From positions 1 to 64,000 of the forward strand of contig NZ_JANFYZ010000009.1 of the NCBI RefSeq assembly GCF_024460775.1: 64,000 nucleotides of DNA, given 5' to 3'. The position numbers and the translations under genes were made by a program. The notes below the pieces were generated by a model. That model was not told the DNA's origin and did no database searches. It was given only the letters and a program-made list of their open reading frames with translations. This DNA comes from Desulfovibrio desulfuricans (GTDB lineage: Bacteria > Desulfobacterota > Desulfovibrionia > Desulfovibrionales > Desulfovibrionaceae). Positions 1 through 6,855 of this stretch are shown piece by piece. The number at the start of each line of letters is the position of its first letter. Position 1 is the first letter of the stretch.

Positions 1-220
1 ACACACCCACGATGCCGCCGTGCTTCCAGTGTGTTTCCATTTCGTTGTAGGAAAGTTCAAGCACACCCAGAAGGTCTTCAGGGCAGTCCACAGGGATCTG
101 ATAGTCAAGACCCTTGGGATTCTGGGCCCGAGAGGCCGCCTCCTGTTTGATGTCGGACACAAAGCTCGGCCAAGGGCCGCTTTCAAGCTGGTCCAACAAG
201 GGGGTTGCATGTTTCGCCAT
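1..220 (-). CDS. dsrA: Dissimilatory sulfite reductase alpha subunit, N-terminal part (runs off left edge)
   Basis: DsrA is the catalytic siroheme/[4Fe-4S] subunit that, with DsrB, reduces sulfite with DsrC in the cytoplasm; it is the hallmark enzyme of sulfate reducers. Only about 73 codons are present. The translation starts MAKHATPLLDQLESGPW and continues through PKGLDYQIPVDCPEDLLGVL and HWKHGGIVGV, which I recognise as the DsrA amino terminus of Desulfovibrio. Two in-frame ATGs exist, at 226 and 220. GGAGG lies only one base before the first but about seven bases before the second, and family members begin MAKHA, so 220 is chosen. The cofactor-binding cysteines lie outside the window. dsrB would be expected just beyond the left edge. 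Identification is strong, although the gene is truncated by the window. Confidence 0.95.
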   Translation of the reverse strand, partial: MAKHATPLLDQLESGPWPSFVSDIKQEAASRAQNPKGLDYQIPVDCPEDLLGVLELSYNEMETHWKHGGIVGV

Positions 221-473
221 TGCCATACCTCCACATGGTTTGTTTGTATCACGCGCTCGCGTGACGTGCCGGTCAACTGCGGCGATCCGGTGCGGCAATC
301 CGGGGTACAGGCGCGAAATCGCTGCCCGTGCATGGCGGGGATACTCCCCCCAGCACACGCATGAAGGTAAAACCTGCATGCGCCCGCCCCGTAAAATCGG
401 GACGCCCCAAGGGATCGCGGATAACGGACGTGCAAGGGCCACCGACCGTCAGGCCGCAACGCGGTCAAAACAC

Positions 474-502
474 TGATTAGCCCATTTTCCACTTAATGAC
501 AA
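474..502 (-). promoter_or_regulatory. Candidate sigma-70 promoter of dsrA
   Basis: On the minus strand TTGTCA is followed 17 bases later by TAATCA, about 255 bases upstream of the dsrA start. The -35 is a 5/6 match; the -10 is weak. It would give a long leader containing the palindrome at 249-264. Position and spacing are the only support. Confidence 0.3.
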
Positions 503-620
503 CCGGGGCGGCATGATATACGCAAAAGGCGCAAGAATACCCGGCGATCAAGGCTTTGCGACACAATGCACGTGAGCACAGTATGCCAAAATCATTACTT
601 TAGGCGAGACGTGCGGGCAT

Positions 621-636
621 TTTTTTACGTAAAAAA
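621..636. repeat. 16-bp perfect palindrome, possible operator
   Basis: TTTTTTACGTAAAAAA is exactly self-complementary. It lies between the divergent dsrA and unknown-gene promoters, 53 bases upstream of the -35 of the rightward promoter, so it could bind a dimeric regulator. No known motif was recognised. Confidence 0.4.
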
Positions 637-688
637 GCAACTTTTTTCTTAAATATTGTACTATTTTTCACAACATTACCGCACAGCC

Positions 689-717
689 TTGGCAAAGTAC
701 TTTCTTGCGCGTATGAT
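689..717 (+). promoter_or_regulatory. Sigma-70-type promoter of the unknown gene pair
   Basis: TTGGCA, a 17-base spacer, then TATGAT (5/6 match). Transcription would begin near 724, about 70 bases before the ATG at 793. Confidence 0.55.
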
Positions 718-792
718 CAAAATGGAATGTGCGGATGCGCCGCACCAACAACGGCCTCACACGGCCGCATATCCGCAAGGGTTATCATTATA

Positions 793-1062
793 ATGAAAGA
801 CGAACTTGGACTGTACTATCACCCGCAGGCGGGCAATGCCCTTTCGCGCGTCTACGTGCGCCGCGGGCCTGACGGCGAGGTTGAATTTCGCCTCTGGCGC
901 GCCGACCATCCCGAAGTGTGGGAGCGTCACCCCTGGCTGAGCATGGCTGTGGTGCGCAGTGCCGCGCGCATGTATCAGCAAGAACGCAATGCCGAATCTG
1001 ACCCCCTGCTGCTGTACGACATCGCCGTGGCCCGCGCCCTGCTCCAGGAGGACGAAGCGTGA
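793..1062 (+). CDS. Conserved hypothetical protein, 89 residues
   Basis: This is a small soluble protein beginning MKDELGLYYHPQAGN, with no signal peptide, membrane segment or cysteine motif that I can recognise. The reading frame is open back to 727, but the ATG at 793 lies just downstream of AAGGG (a rather distant ribosome site) and of the good promoter at 689-717. Its end overlaps the next gene by four bases (GTGA), so the two are translationally coupled. The position divergent from dsrA suggests, but does not prove, a link to sulfur metabolism. Function unknown. Confidence 0.7.
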   Translation: MKDELGLYYHPQAGNALSRVYVRRGPDGEVEFRLWRADHPEVWERHPWLSMAVVRSAARMYQQERNAESDPLLLYDIAVARALLQEDEA

Positions 1063-2057
1063 ACGGACGCTGGCTGCTGGCCAACCGCGATTTTCTCGTC
1101 CGCGACCTGGTGCGCGACTATTGCACCGTTTACAGCCTGCTGGCCGACCAGCGCCGCCGCTTTGACGTGGACGGAGCCGTTTCTTACACAGCCTTGCGCG
1201 ACCTTTTGGGCGAGGCCATGCGCAAGGGGGTTTTCTGGCGACTCAAAGACACGGCCCATCACCTTTTCCGTAACAGCCCCGGCATAGAGGCCATGGCCCC
1301 CGGCGGCATGCCGCCGCTGGAGCTGCCGTTGCCGGAAGAACCCGCCGATGAAAACGGCAATGCCGCAGAGATGGCGCAGATCACCGCGCTGCGTCGCCAT
1401 GCGGACAGCGTGTTGCCTGGTGGCGCGCAGGCCCAGAAGGCTTTTGAAACCCTCATTGACTGGTGCATTGGCTACGCCTTTCACGAATGCGCCAAACTGA
1501 AGGAAGACGCCTTTCAGGGCCAGCACTACGCCAACCGGCTTATTCAGATTTCGCGCAGGCCCGGGGTTACGGCAGACATGTACAACCCCTTGCGCGGCCT
1601 TGGCGGGCAAACCTCTGAAAGCTCCTCGCGCGAACTTTCGCGCATCATGCACGTTCTGGCCCACGGGTTGCGGCTTCTCACAAGCTATCTGGCGGTCGAG
1701 CGGCACAACGCCCATCTGGCGCGCTGGCTTGCCACAGAAGAAGATTTTGCCCGCCAGGTCTTTGGCGCGGGTTACGAGCACCTTCTGGCTTCGCTCTTCG
1801 GCAACGACAGGGAACGCCTCTACCTTCTGGCTGCCAGGGATTTTCTCAATGCAGGCCGCCGCAATCCGGCGCTGGCCCTGCTCGCGCGCGCGCGCGATGG
1901 CGGGAGCCTTGGGCGGGAGGGCCTTGCCCTGCTGCACGAACTGGAATGCGCCGCCGCGTCAGAGGCCGACTGCTCCGGGCTTTGCGCCGCCTGCGGCAAA
2001 AAGAACACACTCCCCTGCCTGCCCTACCTGAGCAGTCAGGGCCGCGGATGTGCATGA
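1059..2057 (+). CDS. Uncharacterised 332-residue protein with C-terminal cysteine cluster
   Basis: It starts with GTG, overlapping the previous stop as GTGA; the next gene in turn starts in an ATGA overlap with this stop, so three genes form one operon. The protein is mostly alpha-helical in character, with no signal peptide or membrane segment. Near the end Cys305, Cys309, Cys312 and Cys320 (pattern C-x3-C-x2-C-x7-C) plus Cys331 form a compact cluster that could bind zinc or an iron-sulfur centre. A run of proline and glutamate around residues 85-105 looks like a linker between an N-terminal and a larger C-terminal helical domain. I do not recognise the family, and the function is unknown. 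Confidence 0.75.
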   Translation: MNGRWLLANRDFLVRDLVRDYCTVYSLLADQRRRFDVDGAVSYTALRDLLGEAMRKGVFWRLKDTAHHLFRNSPGIEAMAPGGMPPLELPLPEEPADENGNAAEMAQITALRRHADSVLPGGAQAQKAFETLIDWCIGYAFHECAKLKEDAFQGQHYANRLIQISRRPGVTADMYNPLRGLGGQTSESSSRELSRIMHVLAHGLRLLTSYLAVERHNAHLARWLATEEDFARQVFGAGYEHLLASLFGNDRERLYLLAARDFLNAGRRNPALALLARARDGGSLGREGLALLHELECAAASEADCSGLCAACGKKNTLPCLPYLSSQGRGCA

Positions 2058-2758
2058 CGGTCAGACCGCTTCTTATTTTTCTTGTTGCCCTGCTTTGCGC
2101 CGCGCTCCTGAGCGGCTGTGGTTCTCGCTCCTGGCGCAAGGGCGGGGTTCCCGGCAGCCGCCCTTATACTGTGCGCGGCAAGACCTACTATCCCCTCAAG
2201 TCAGCCAATGGCTTTGTGGAAGAAGGCACGGCCTCATGGTACGGGCCAGGTTTCCACGGCAAAACCACGGCCAATGGCGAGACCTACAACCAGTACGCCA
2301 TGACGGCGGCCCACAAACTGCTGCCCCTGGGCACCAAGGTGCGCGTCACCCACATGGGCAACGGGCGCTCCATCATTGTGCGCGTCAACGACCGTGGGCC
2401 TTTTGTGGACGACCGCGTCATTGACCTCTCCCGCGCTGCGGCCAGCCGCCTGAACATCCTTGGCCCCGGAACGGCGCGCGTGCGCATTCAGAGCATGGGC
2501 GGCGTTGAGCGCATGAAAGAAGACGGCGACCTCACCGGGGCTTTTTATGTTCAGGTGGGGGCATTTGCCGACAGGGTGAACGCCGACAACCTCATCAACA
2601 TCCTTTCCCAGACCGGCAAACGAGGACGCCTCATTTACGGCAGCAACAACATGTGGAATGTGCAGGTGGGGCCGTGGCCCGATTCTTTCGGGGCGCAGCA
2701 AGAGCTTGATATTTTCCGCGCCATGTATCCCGGCGCTTTTGTAGTGGGTGACAATTAG
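2054..2758 (+). CDS. rlpA: RlpA-like lipoprotein with SPOR domain
   Basis: RlpA proteins are outer-membrane lipoproteins of the septal ring; some are lytic transglycosylases acting on peptidoglycan strands without stem peptides. The 234-residue product has a lipoprotein signal ending LLSGC. A double-psi beta-barrel domain follows (about residues 55-145), with the typical ASWYGPGFHGKTTANGE, GTKVRVTH and VNDRGPF blocks. A C-terminal SPOR domain begins near GAFYVQVGAFADR, for binding denuded glycan. The start at 2054 overlaps the upstream stop as ATGA; an ATG at 2048 is an alternative. The stop codon TAG at 2756-2758 is the first three bases of a 148-bp inverted-repeat element, so the native C-terminus may have differed slightly. 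Confidence 0.88.
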   Translation: MTVRPLLIFLVALLCAALLSGCGSRSWRKGGVPGSRPYTVRGKTYYPLKSANGFVEEGTASWYGPGFHGKTTANGETYNQYAMTAAHKLLPLGTKVRVTHMGNGRSIIVRVNDRGPFVDDRVIDLSRAAASRLNILGPGTARVRIQSMGGVERMKEDGDLTGAFYVQVGAFADRVNADNLINILSQTGKRGRLIYGSNNMWNVQVGPWPDSFGAQQELDIFRAMYPGAFVVGDN

Positions 2759-2903
2759 GGACAGTGTATAATTGTTCTTTTGCCCTCTGGCTGCGTCAGA
2801 AAGCCTTTTTTACTCCGGTCGAGTACTCTCATGTACACTCCTTCGTAAAAAAGGCTTATCTTCCTTGCCAGAGAACAAAAAAATCAATTATACACTATCC
2901 CTA
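2756..2903. repeat. 148-bp MITE-like giant hairpin
   Basis: Terminal inverted repeats of 19 bases match at 18 positions: left TAGGGACAGTGTATAATTG at 2756-2774, and its complement at 2885-2903 with one change. Internal blocks pair in the same register: 2785-2791 (CTCTGGC) with 2867-2873, and 2801-2813 (AAGCCTTTTTTAC) with 2845-2857. Both ends carry TA, as for a TA target duplication. There is no coding content. It could be a non-autonomous transposable element or a repeated structural element; in RNA it would fold into one long hairpin and may also terminate rlpA transcription. Confidence 0.75.
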
Positions 2904-2963
2904 AACAATTTTTGCGGCAACCGCTCCTGCGCAGCTTTCAAATTAACTCCAGCCTTGGGCAGC

Positions 2964-2990
2964 AAAAAACCCCGCTTGCGCGGGGTTTCA
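2964..2990 (-). terminator. Rho-independent terminator of the 4-epimerase gene
   Basis: A nine-bp stem AAACCCCGC/GCGGGGTTT with a four-base loop is followed on the minus strand by six T. It lies 24 bases beyond the stop of the minus-strand gene at 3014. Confidence 0.85.
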
Positions 2991-3013
2991 TATTTCTGAA
3001 ATGAGATCGGCTG

Positions 3014-4036
3014 CTACAGGTTGGCTGCGTACCAGTCGCCCGCGAGGCGCAGGCCCTGGCGCACGTCAAACTGGGGACCGTAGCCCAGCAGTTTTTCTGC
3101 GCGGCTGATATCGGCAAGGGAGTGTCGCACATCACCAGCGCGGAAGTCGCGATGCACACATTCGGCGCTCATGACTTCGGGCTTGTGGCGGGCAACTTCT
3201 TCCTTGATGAGATCAAAAAGCTCATTCAGGGTGGTGCGCTGGCCAAAGGCCACGTTGTAAATCTTGTTGGTGGCTTCGCCCTGGGCAAAGCTGGCAAGCA
3301 GATTGGCCTGCACAACGTTGTCGATATAGCAGAAGTCGCGGCTGGTTTCGCCATCGCCGTTCACAAAAACGGTTTCCTTCTTGATAAGGCTTGCGAACCA
3401 CTGGGGAATAACAGCGGCATACGCGCCGTAAGGATCCTGGCGCTGGCCGAACACGTTGAAATACCGCAGGCCAACACTGGAGAACCCATAGCAGCGGTTG
3501 AACACGTCCGCATACAGTTCGTCCACGTACTTGGTGACAGCGTAAGGGGAAAGCGGGCTGCCGATCTTGTCTTCCACCTTGGGCAGTTCGGGCGAATCAC
3601 CGTAGGTAGAGGAAGAAGCGGCGTACACAAAACTCTTCACGCCCGCATCGCGCGCGGCCACAAGCATGTGCAGATAGCCGGTGATATTGCAGCTGTTGGA
3701 CAACAGCGGGTCGTCAATGGAACGCGGCACAGAACCGAGGGCCGCTTCGTGCAGAACATGCTGCACGCCCTTGCAGGCGGCGTGGCAGGTGTCGATATCG
3801 CGAATGTCGCCTTCGATGAAGGTAAACCGACTCCATGCTTCTGGACCAACGATGTCGCGCACCATGTCCAGATTTTTCTGGTAGCCGGTAAGAAAGTTGT
3901 CCAGACCAACCACGGTCTGCCCAAGTTTCAGCAGATGTTCCAGCAGGTTGGAGCCAATAAAGCCCGCAACGCCGGTGATAAGCCAACGCGAAGGCTGGGC
4001 AGTCATGGACTTGGTAAGATCAGAATACGCGCTCAT
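3014..4036 (-). CDS. wbpP: UDP-N-acetylglucosamine C4-epimerase (WbpP/TviC type)
   Basis: An extended short-chain dehydrogenase interconverting UDP-GlcNAc and UDP-GalNAc (or the uronic acids) for O-antigen or capsule precursors. The 340 residues carry the NAD-binding [12 protein letters not shown] near residue 22, and the catalytic serine region [10 protein letters not shown] followed by YAVTK. The family blocks [30 protein letters not shown] and [15 protein letters not shown] also match WbpP closely along the length. The extra N-terminal dozen residues before WLITG are also typical of WbpP rather than GalE. The gene is divergent from the GT4 and sugar-phosphate transferase genes and has its own terminator. 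Whether GlcNAc or glucose sugars are preferred cannot be read from sequence alone. Confidence 0.9.
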   Translation of the reverse strand: MSAYSDLTKSMTAQPSRWLITGVAGFIGSNLLEHLLKLGQTVVGLDNFLTGYQKNLDMVRDIVGPEAWSRFTFIEGDIRDIDTCHAACKGVQHVLHEAALGSVPRSIDDPLLSNSCNITGYLHMLVAARDAGVKSFVYAASSSTYGDSPELPKVEDKIGSPLSPYAVTKYVDELYADVFNRCYGFSSVGLRYFNVFGQRQDPYGAYAAVIPQWFASLIKKETVFVNGDGETSRDFCYIDNVVQANLLASFAQGEATNKIYNVAFGQRTTLNELFDLIKEEVARHKPEVMSAECVHRDFRAGDVRHSLADISRAEKLLGYGPQFDVRQGLRLAGDWYAANL

Positions 4037-4103
4037 TTTTGCGTCCTGTTTTCAGATTTCCGGCCTGCGCCAAGGCTGATTCCCGGGCAGCAGAACCATC
4101 GCT

Positions 4104-4132
4104 CTTTTACCCTGTAGCAGCGCGACTGTAAA
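4104..4132 (-). promoter_or_regulatory. Candidate promoter of the 4-epimerase gene
   Basis: On the minus strand TTTACA, 17 bases, then TAAAAG, ending 68 bases before the start at 4036. The -35 is a 5/6 match. Confidence 0.4.
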
Positions 4133-4176
4133 GCCGCGATGGCCTGCGCCTCCTATATATGCAAAAGCTCCTCCCC

Positions 4177-4205
4177 TTTTCATAGCACGGTTGTAGTGCT
4201 ATAGA
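4177..4205 (+). promoter_or_regulatory. Candidate promoter of the glycosyltransferase operon with inverted repeat
   Basis: TTTTCA, 17 bases, then TATAGA. The spacer holds an inverted repeat ATAGCAC-ggttgta-GTGCTAT (4182-4202) that overlaps both promoter boxes and could be an operator. Confidence 0.4.
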
Positions 4206-4262
4206 CTTGCGCATGCGACACAAGCCCGCAGGGCAAGCGCCGAACAAGGGAGAGCGCCGAGC

Positions 4263-5420
4263 ATGAAGATCATTGTTCTGGGCAACCAGACCAAAGCCAT
4301 GAGCAACTTCTGGAGCGTGTTGATCCGGCACATGCGCAAGGCCGGGCACGAGGTAGTTTGCTGCGCCCCGCCAGGCGATGCCGATGCTGAGGCGGCACTG
4401 GCCGCTCAGGGCGCGCGCCTGCGCCACTATTCGCTGGACAGAAAGGGGCTGAACCCCCTGAGCGACCTGCGCACCACGCGGGAACTGTTCAGCCTTTTCA
4501 GGGACGAAAAGCCAGACCTGCTTTTCGCCTCCACCATCAAGCCCGTGATCTACGGCTGCATGGCGGCAAGAGCTGCTGGGGTGCCCCACGTTTATGCCAC
4601 CATCACCGGCCTTGGCTATGCCTTTGAGGCTGATAACTTCTTCAAGAAATGCGTCAACCGCCTGGGCCGCCTGCTATACCGCGTGGCGCTTTCGGGCGCG
4701 GAAGGCATTTTTTTTCAGAATCAGGACGACATAAAGGTTTTCCGCCAGTCGGGCATCCTTGGCCGCAACGCACGGGTGCTTACAGCGCGCGGCACCGGGG
4801 TGGACACAAAGCGCTTTGCCCCCTGCCCCTTGCCCGGCTATTCCGCCGATGGCCGCCTCAGCGGATCGCCTGTTTTTCTGCTGGTGGCGCGCCTGCTTGA
4901 AGCCAAGGGCTTGCCGGAATATGCCGAAGCCGCGCGCCTGCTCAAGGCCCGGTACCCTGATGCCCGCTTTCAGGTGCTCGGCCCACCGGAAAAAGGCCTC
5001 GGCAGCGTGAGCATGGAACAGATGGATGCATGGCAGAATCAGGGCTGCATAGAATACCTTGGTGAAACACGCGACGTACGCCCCTATGTGGCTGCCGCCC
5101 ATGTGCTTGTGCTGCCCTCTTGGCGTGAGGGAACACCGACCTCTATTATGGAGGGAATGAGCATGGGTCGCCCCGCTGTGGTCACGGACGCCCCCGGCTG
5201 CCGCGAGGTTGTGCGCGATGGCGTCAACGGCTATCTTGTGCCGGTACGCAATCCGCGGGCGCTGGCAGGCGCTATGGAATCCTTCATCACCAGTCCTGAA
5301 AGCATTGCCCGTATGGGGCAGGCCGGACGGGAACTGGCCCTGAGTGAATTTGACGCCGAAAAAGTGGCCGCGCGCATTCTTGAAGACATGCGCGTGCCCG
5401 CCATTGAGGATACCCTATGA
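4263..5420 (+). CDS. Glycosyltransferase family 4
   Basis: A GT-B fold, retaining sugar transferase of 385 residues. It has an N-terminal acceptor-side domain (MKIIVLGNQ...) and a C-terminal nucleotide-sugar domain with VARLLEAKGLPEYAEAARLL, the LPSWREGTPTSIMEGMSMG block with the EGxPxxxxE signature, and GVNGYLVP. The N-terminal half resembles the PglA/TuaC-like enzymes that add the second sugar of polyprenyl-linked glycans. Its stop overlaps the start of the next gene, which makes the first lipid-linked sugar, so the two probably act in sequence at the inner membrane. Together with the divergent 4-epimerase this suggests an oligosaccharide containing GlcNAc or GalNAc. Exact donor unknown. 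Confidence 0.85.
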   Translation: MKIIVLGNQTKAMSNFWSVLIRHMRKAGHEVVCCAPPGDADAEAALAAQGARLRHYSLDRKGLNPLSDLRTTRELFSLFRDEKPDLLFASTIKPVIYGCMAARAAGVPHVYATITGLGYAFEADNFFKKCVNRLGRLLYRVALSGAEGIFFQNQDDIKVFRQSGILGRNARVLTARGTGVDTKRFAPCPLPGYSADGRLSGSPVFLLVARLLEAKGLPEYAEAARLLKARYPDARFQVLGPPEKGLGSVSMEQMDAWQNQGCIEYLGETRDVRPYVAAAHVLVLPSWREGTPTSIMEGMSMGRPAVVTDAPGCREVVRDGVNGYLVPVRNPRALAGAMESFITSPESIARMGQAGRELALSEFDAEKVAARILEDMRVPAIEDTL

Positions 5421-6766
5421 TAAGCACATACCGCATGGCCATGCTGCAGGTTCTGGATCTCGTCTGCATTTTGCTGGCACTCAGCATTACCGGCTTTCTG
5501 ACGGTCGAATCCGATCTGAGCATTTTCCACGACTATACGGGCGCTACGCTCTTTACCATTTTCTTTTACATGCTCTTTTTTTACATCCTTGATGCGTACA
5601 GCGTGGGCAACGAGGACTTCAAGGAGACCGTGGGGCGTGTGCTGGTAGCCTGCCTGCTTGGCATTGTTTCTTCGGCCACCGCTTCTTACGCCTTCCAGCA
5701 CTGGCGTTTTGACCGCGAAACCGTGGCCATGCTTTTTGCCCTTTCGCTGGCATTTTCTCTGGGTTGGCGCTGGATTTACCACCTCAATGCCGAAAGGCTC
5801 ACCCATCCCCTGCGCATTTTGCTGGTGGGGGTGGACCGCGCGGGCAAGGTGCGCCAGTTGCTGGCAGAGGGGCTGCCCAAGGCCGAAATTCTTGGCTATG
5901 TGGGCGAGCGCGATCAGGGGCCTGATGCCGGACCCTGCCTTGGTGCGCCCTTCATGGCTCTGGACATTGCCAAAGAAAAACAGGCGACCATGATCCTGCT
6001 GCTGCCCGATGCACCCATTGACGACGACATCGCCCATGATCTGCTGGAAGCAAAGTTGCGCGGCAGCATGGTGGTGGATATCCGCAGTTTCTACGAGCAC
6101 GTGGTGCAGCGCCTGCCGCTCTCGCAGATCAATGATGAATGGCTGTTGCAGACCGAAGGCTTTTCGCTGAACACGCGCGGCTCGTTGCGCAGGCTCAAGC
6201 GCGCCCTCGATGTGCTGATTTCGCTGCTCCTGCTCATTCCCGCAGCACCCATCATGCTGCTGACCGCCATTGTGGTGCGGCTGGAATCGCCCGGCCCGGT
6301 CATTTACAAACAGGATCGAGTGGGCCTTTTTGAAAAGGAATTTACGGTCTACAAGTTCCGCTCCATGCGCGCAGACGCTGAAAAAAACGGAGCCGTATGG
6401 GCCAGCGCCCATGACGCGCGCGTGACAAAGTTCGGCAAGTTCATCCGCAAGGTGCGCATAGACGAACTGCCCCAGATCTGGAACATCCTGAAGGGCGACA
6501 TGAGTTTTATCGGCCCGCGCCCCGAGCGCATGGCCTTTGTGACCAAGCTCAAGGAAACCATACCCTACTACAGCCTGCGGCATACGGTTAAGCCGGGTCT
6601 CACCGGCTGGGCGCAGGTGTGTTATCCTTACGGCGCGTCAGAAGACGATGCCCGCCGTAAACTGGAATATGACCTGTACTACATCAAGAACATGTCCATT
6701 CTGCTGGACATAAATATCGTGTTCAAGACGGTCGGCGTTGTGCTCTTCCCCAAGGGAGCGCGCTAG
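5417..6766 (+). CDS. Polyprenyl-phosphate sugar-phosphate transferase (WbaP/EpsB-like)
   Basis: An inner-membrane enzyme that transfers sugar-1-phosphate to undecaprenyl phosphate, the first step of O-antigen or exopolysaccharide assembly. The 449 residues begin with about four membrane segments (residues 8-115), then a CoA-binding-like middle domain starting ILLVGVDRAGKVRQLL. The bacterial sugar-transferase catalytic domain follows, with KRALDVLISLLLLIPAAPI, the SPGPVIYKQDRVG block, KFRSMRADAE, RVRIDELPQ-type residues (IRKVRIDELPQIWN), GDMSFIGPRPER and TVKPGLTGWAQV. It overlaps the GT4 gene by four bases (ATGA), and a terminator follows. The overall architecture matches the PEP-CTERM/EpsB-associated group, but no exosortase is visible here. 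Confidence 0.9.
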   Translation: MISTYRMAMLQVLDLVCILLALSITGFLTVESDLSIFHDYTGATLFTIFFYMLFFYILDAYSVGNEDFKETVGRVLVACLLGIVSSATASYAFQHWRFDRETVAMLFALSLAFSLGWRWIYHLNAERLTHPLRILLVGVDRAGKVRQLLAEGLPKAEILGYVGERDQGPDAGPCLGAPFMALDIAKEKQATMILLLPDAPIDDDIAHDLLEAKLRGSMVVDIRSFYEHVVQRLPLSQINDEWLLQTEGFSLNTRGSLRRLKRALDVLISLLLLIPAAPIMLLTAIVVRLESPGPVIYKQDRVGLFEKEFTVYKFRSMRADAEKNGAVWASAHDARVTKFGKFIRKVRIDELPQIWNILKGDMSFIGPRPERMAFVTKLKETIPYYSLRHTVKPGLTGWAQVCYPYGASEDDARRKLEYDLYYIKNMSILLDINIVFKTVGVVLFPKGAR

Positions 6767-6799
6767 TCCGCGCCTGAAAGCGCACACGCTGCAAATGCC

Positions 6800-6833
6800 A
6801 AAGCCCCGCAGGATAATCCCGCGGGGCTTTTTA
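6800..6833. terminator. Bidirectional terminator
   Basis: Ten-bp stem AAAGCCCCGC/GCGGGGCTTT with an 11-base loop and TTTTT on the plus strand. It separates the convergent sugar transferase and GGDEF-EAL genes. Confidence 0.85.
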
Positions 6834-6855
6834 CTGCCCTTGAAAGGCAGGCCGA

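Larger units (their letters stand above)
221..792. other. Divergent intergenic region between dsrA and an unknown gene
   Basis: This 570-base stretch has no credible gene. It holds candidate promoters for both sides (474-502 minus, 689-717 plus), a 16-bp perfect palindrome at 621-636, and an inverted repeat TCACGCG-ct-CGCGTGA at 249-264 in the dsrA leader. Two overlapping reading frames at 20-476 are low-quality readings of the dsrA complement and leader. Confidence 0.6.

Noticed and set aside
2772..2999. A short frame across the giant hairpin
   Set aside because: It reads through inverted-repeat arms and a terminator and has no ribosome site.
5231..6583. A 450-codon open frame opposite the sugar transferase gene
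   Set aside because: Antisense shadow; the plus-strand reading has full family motifs.
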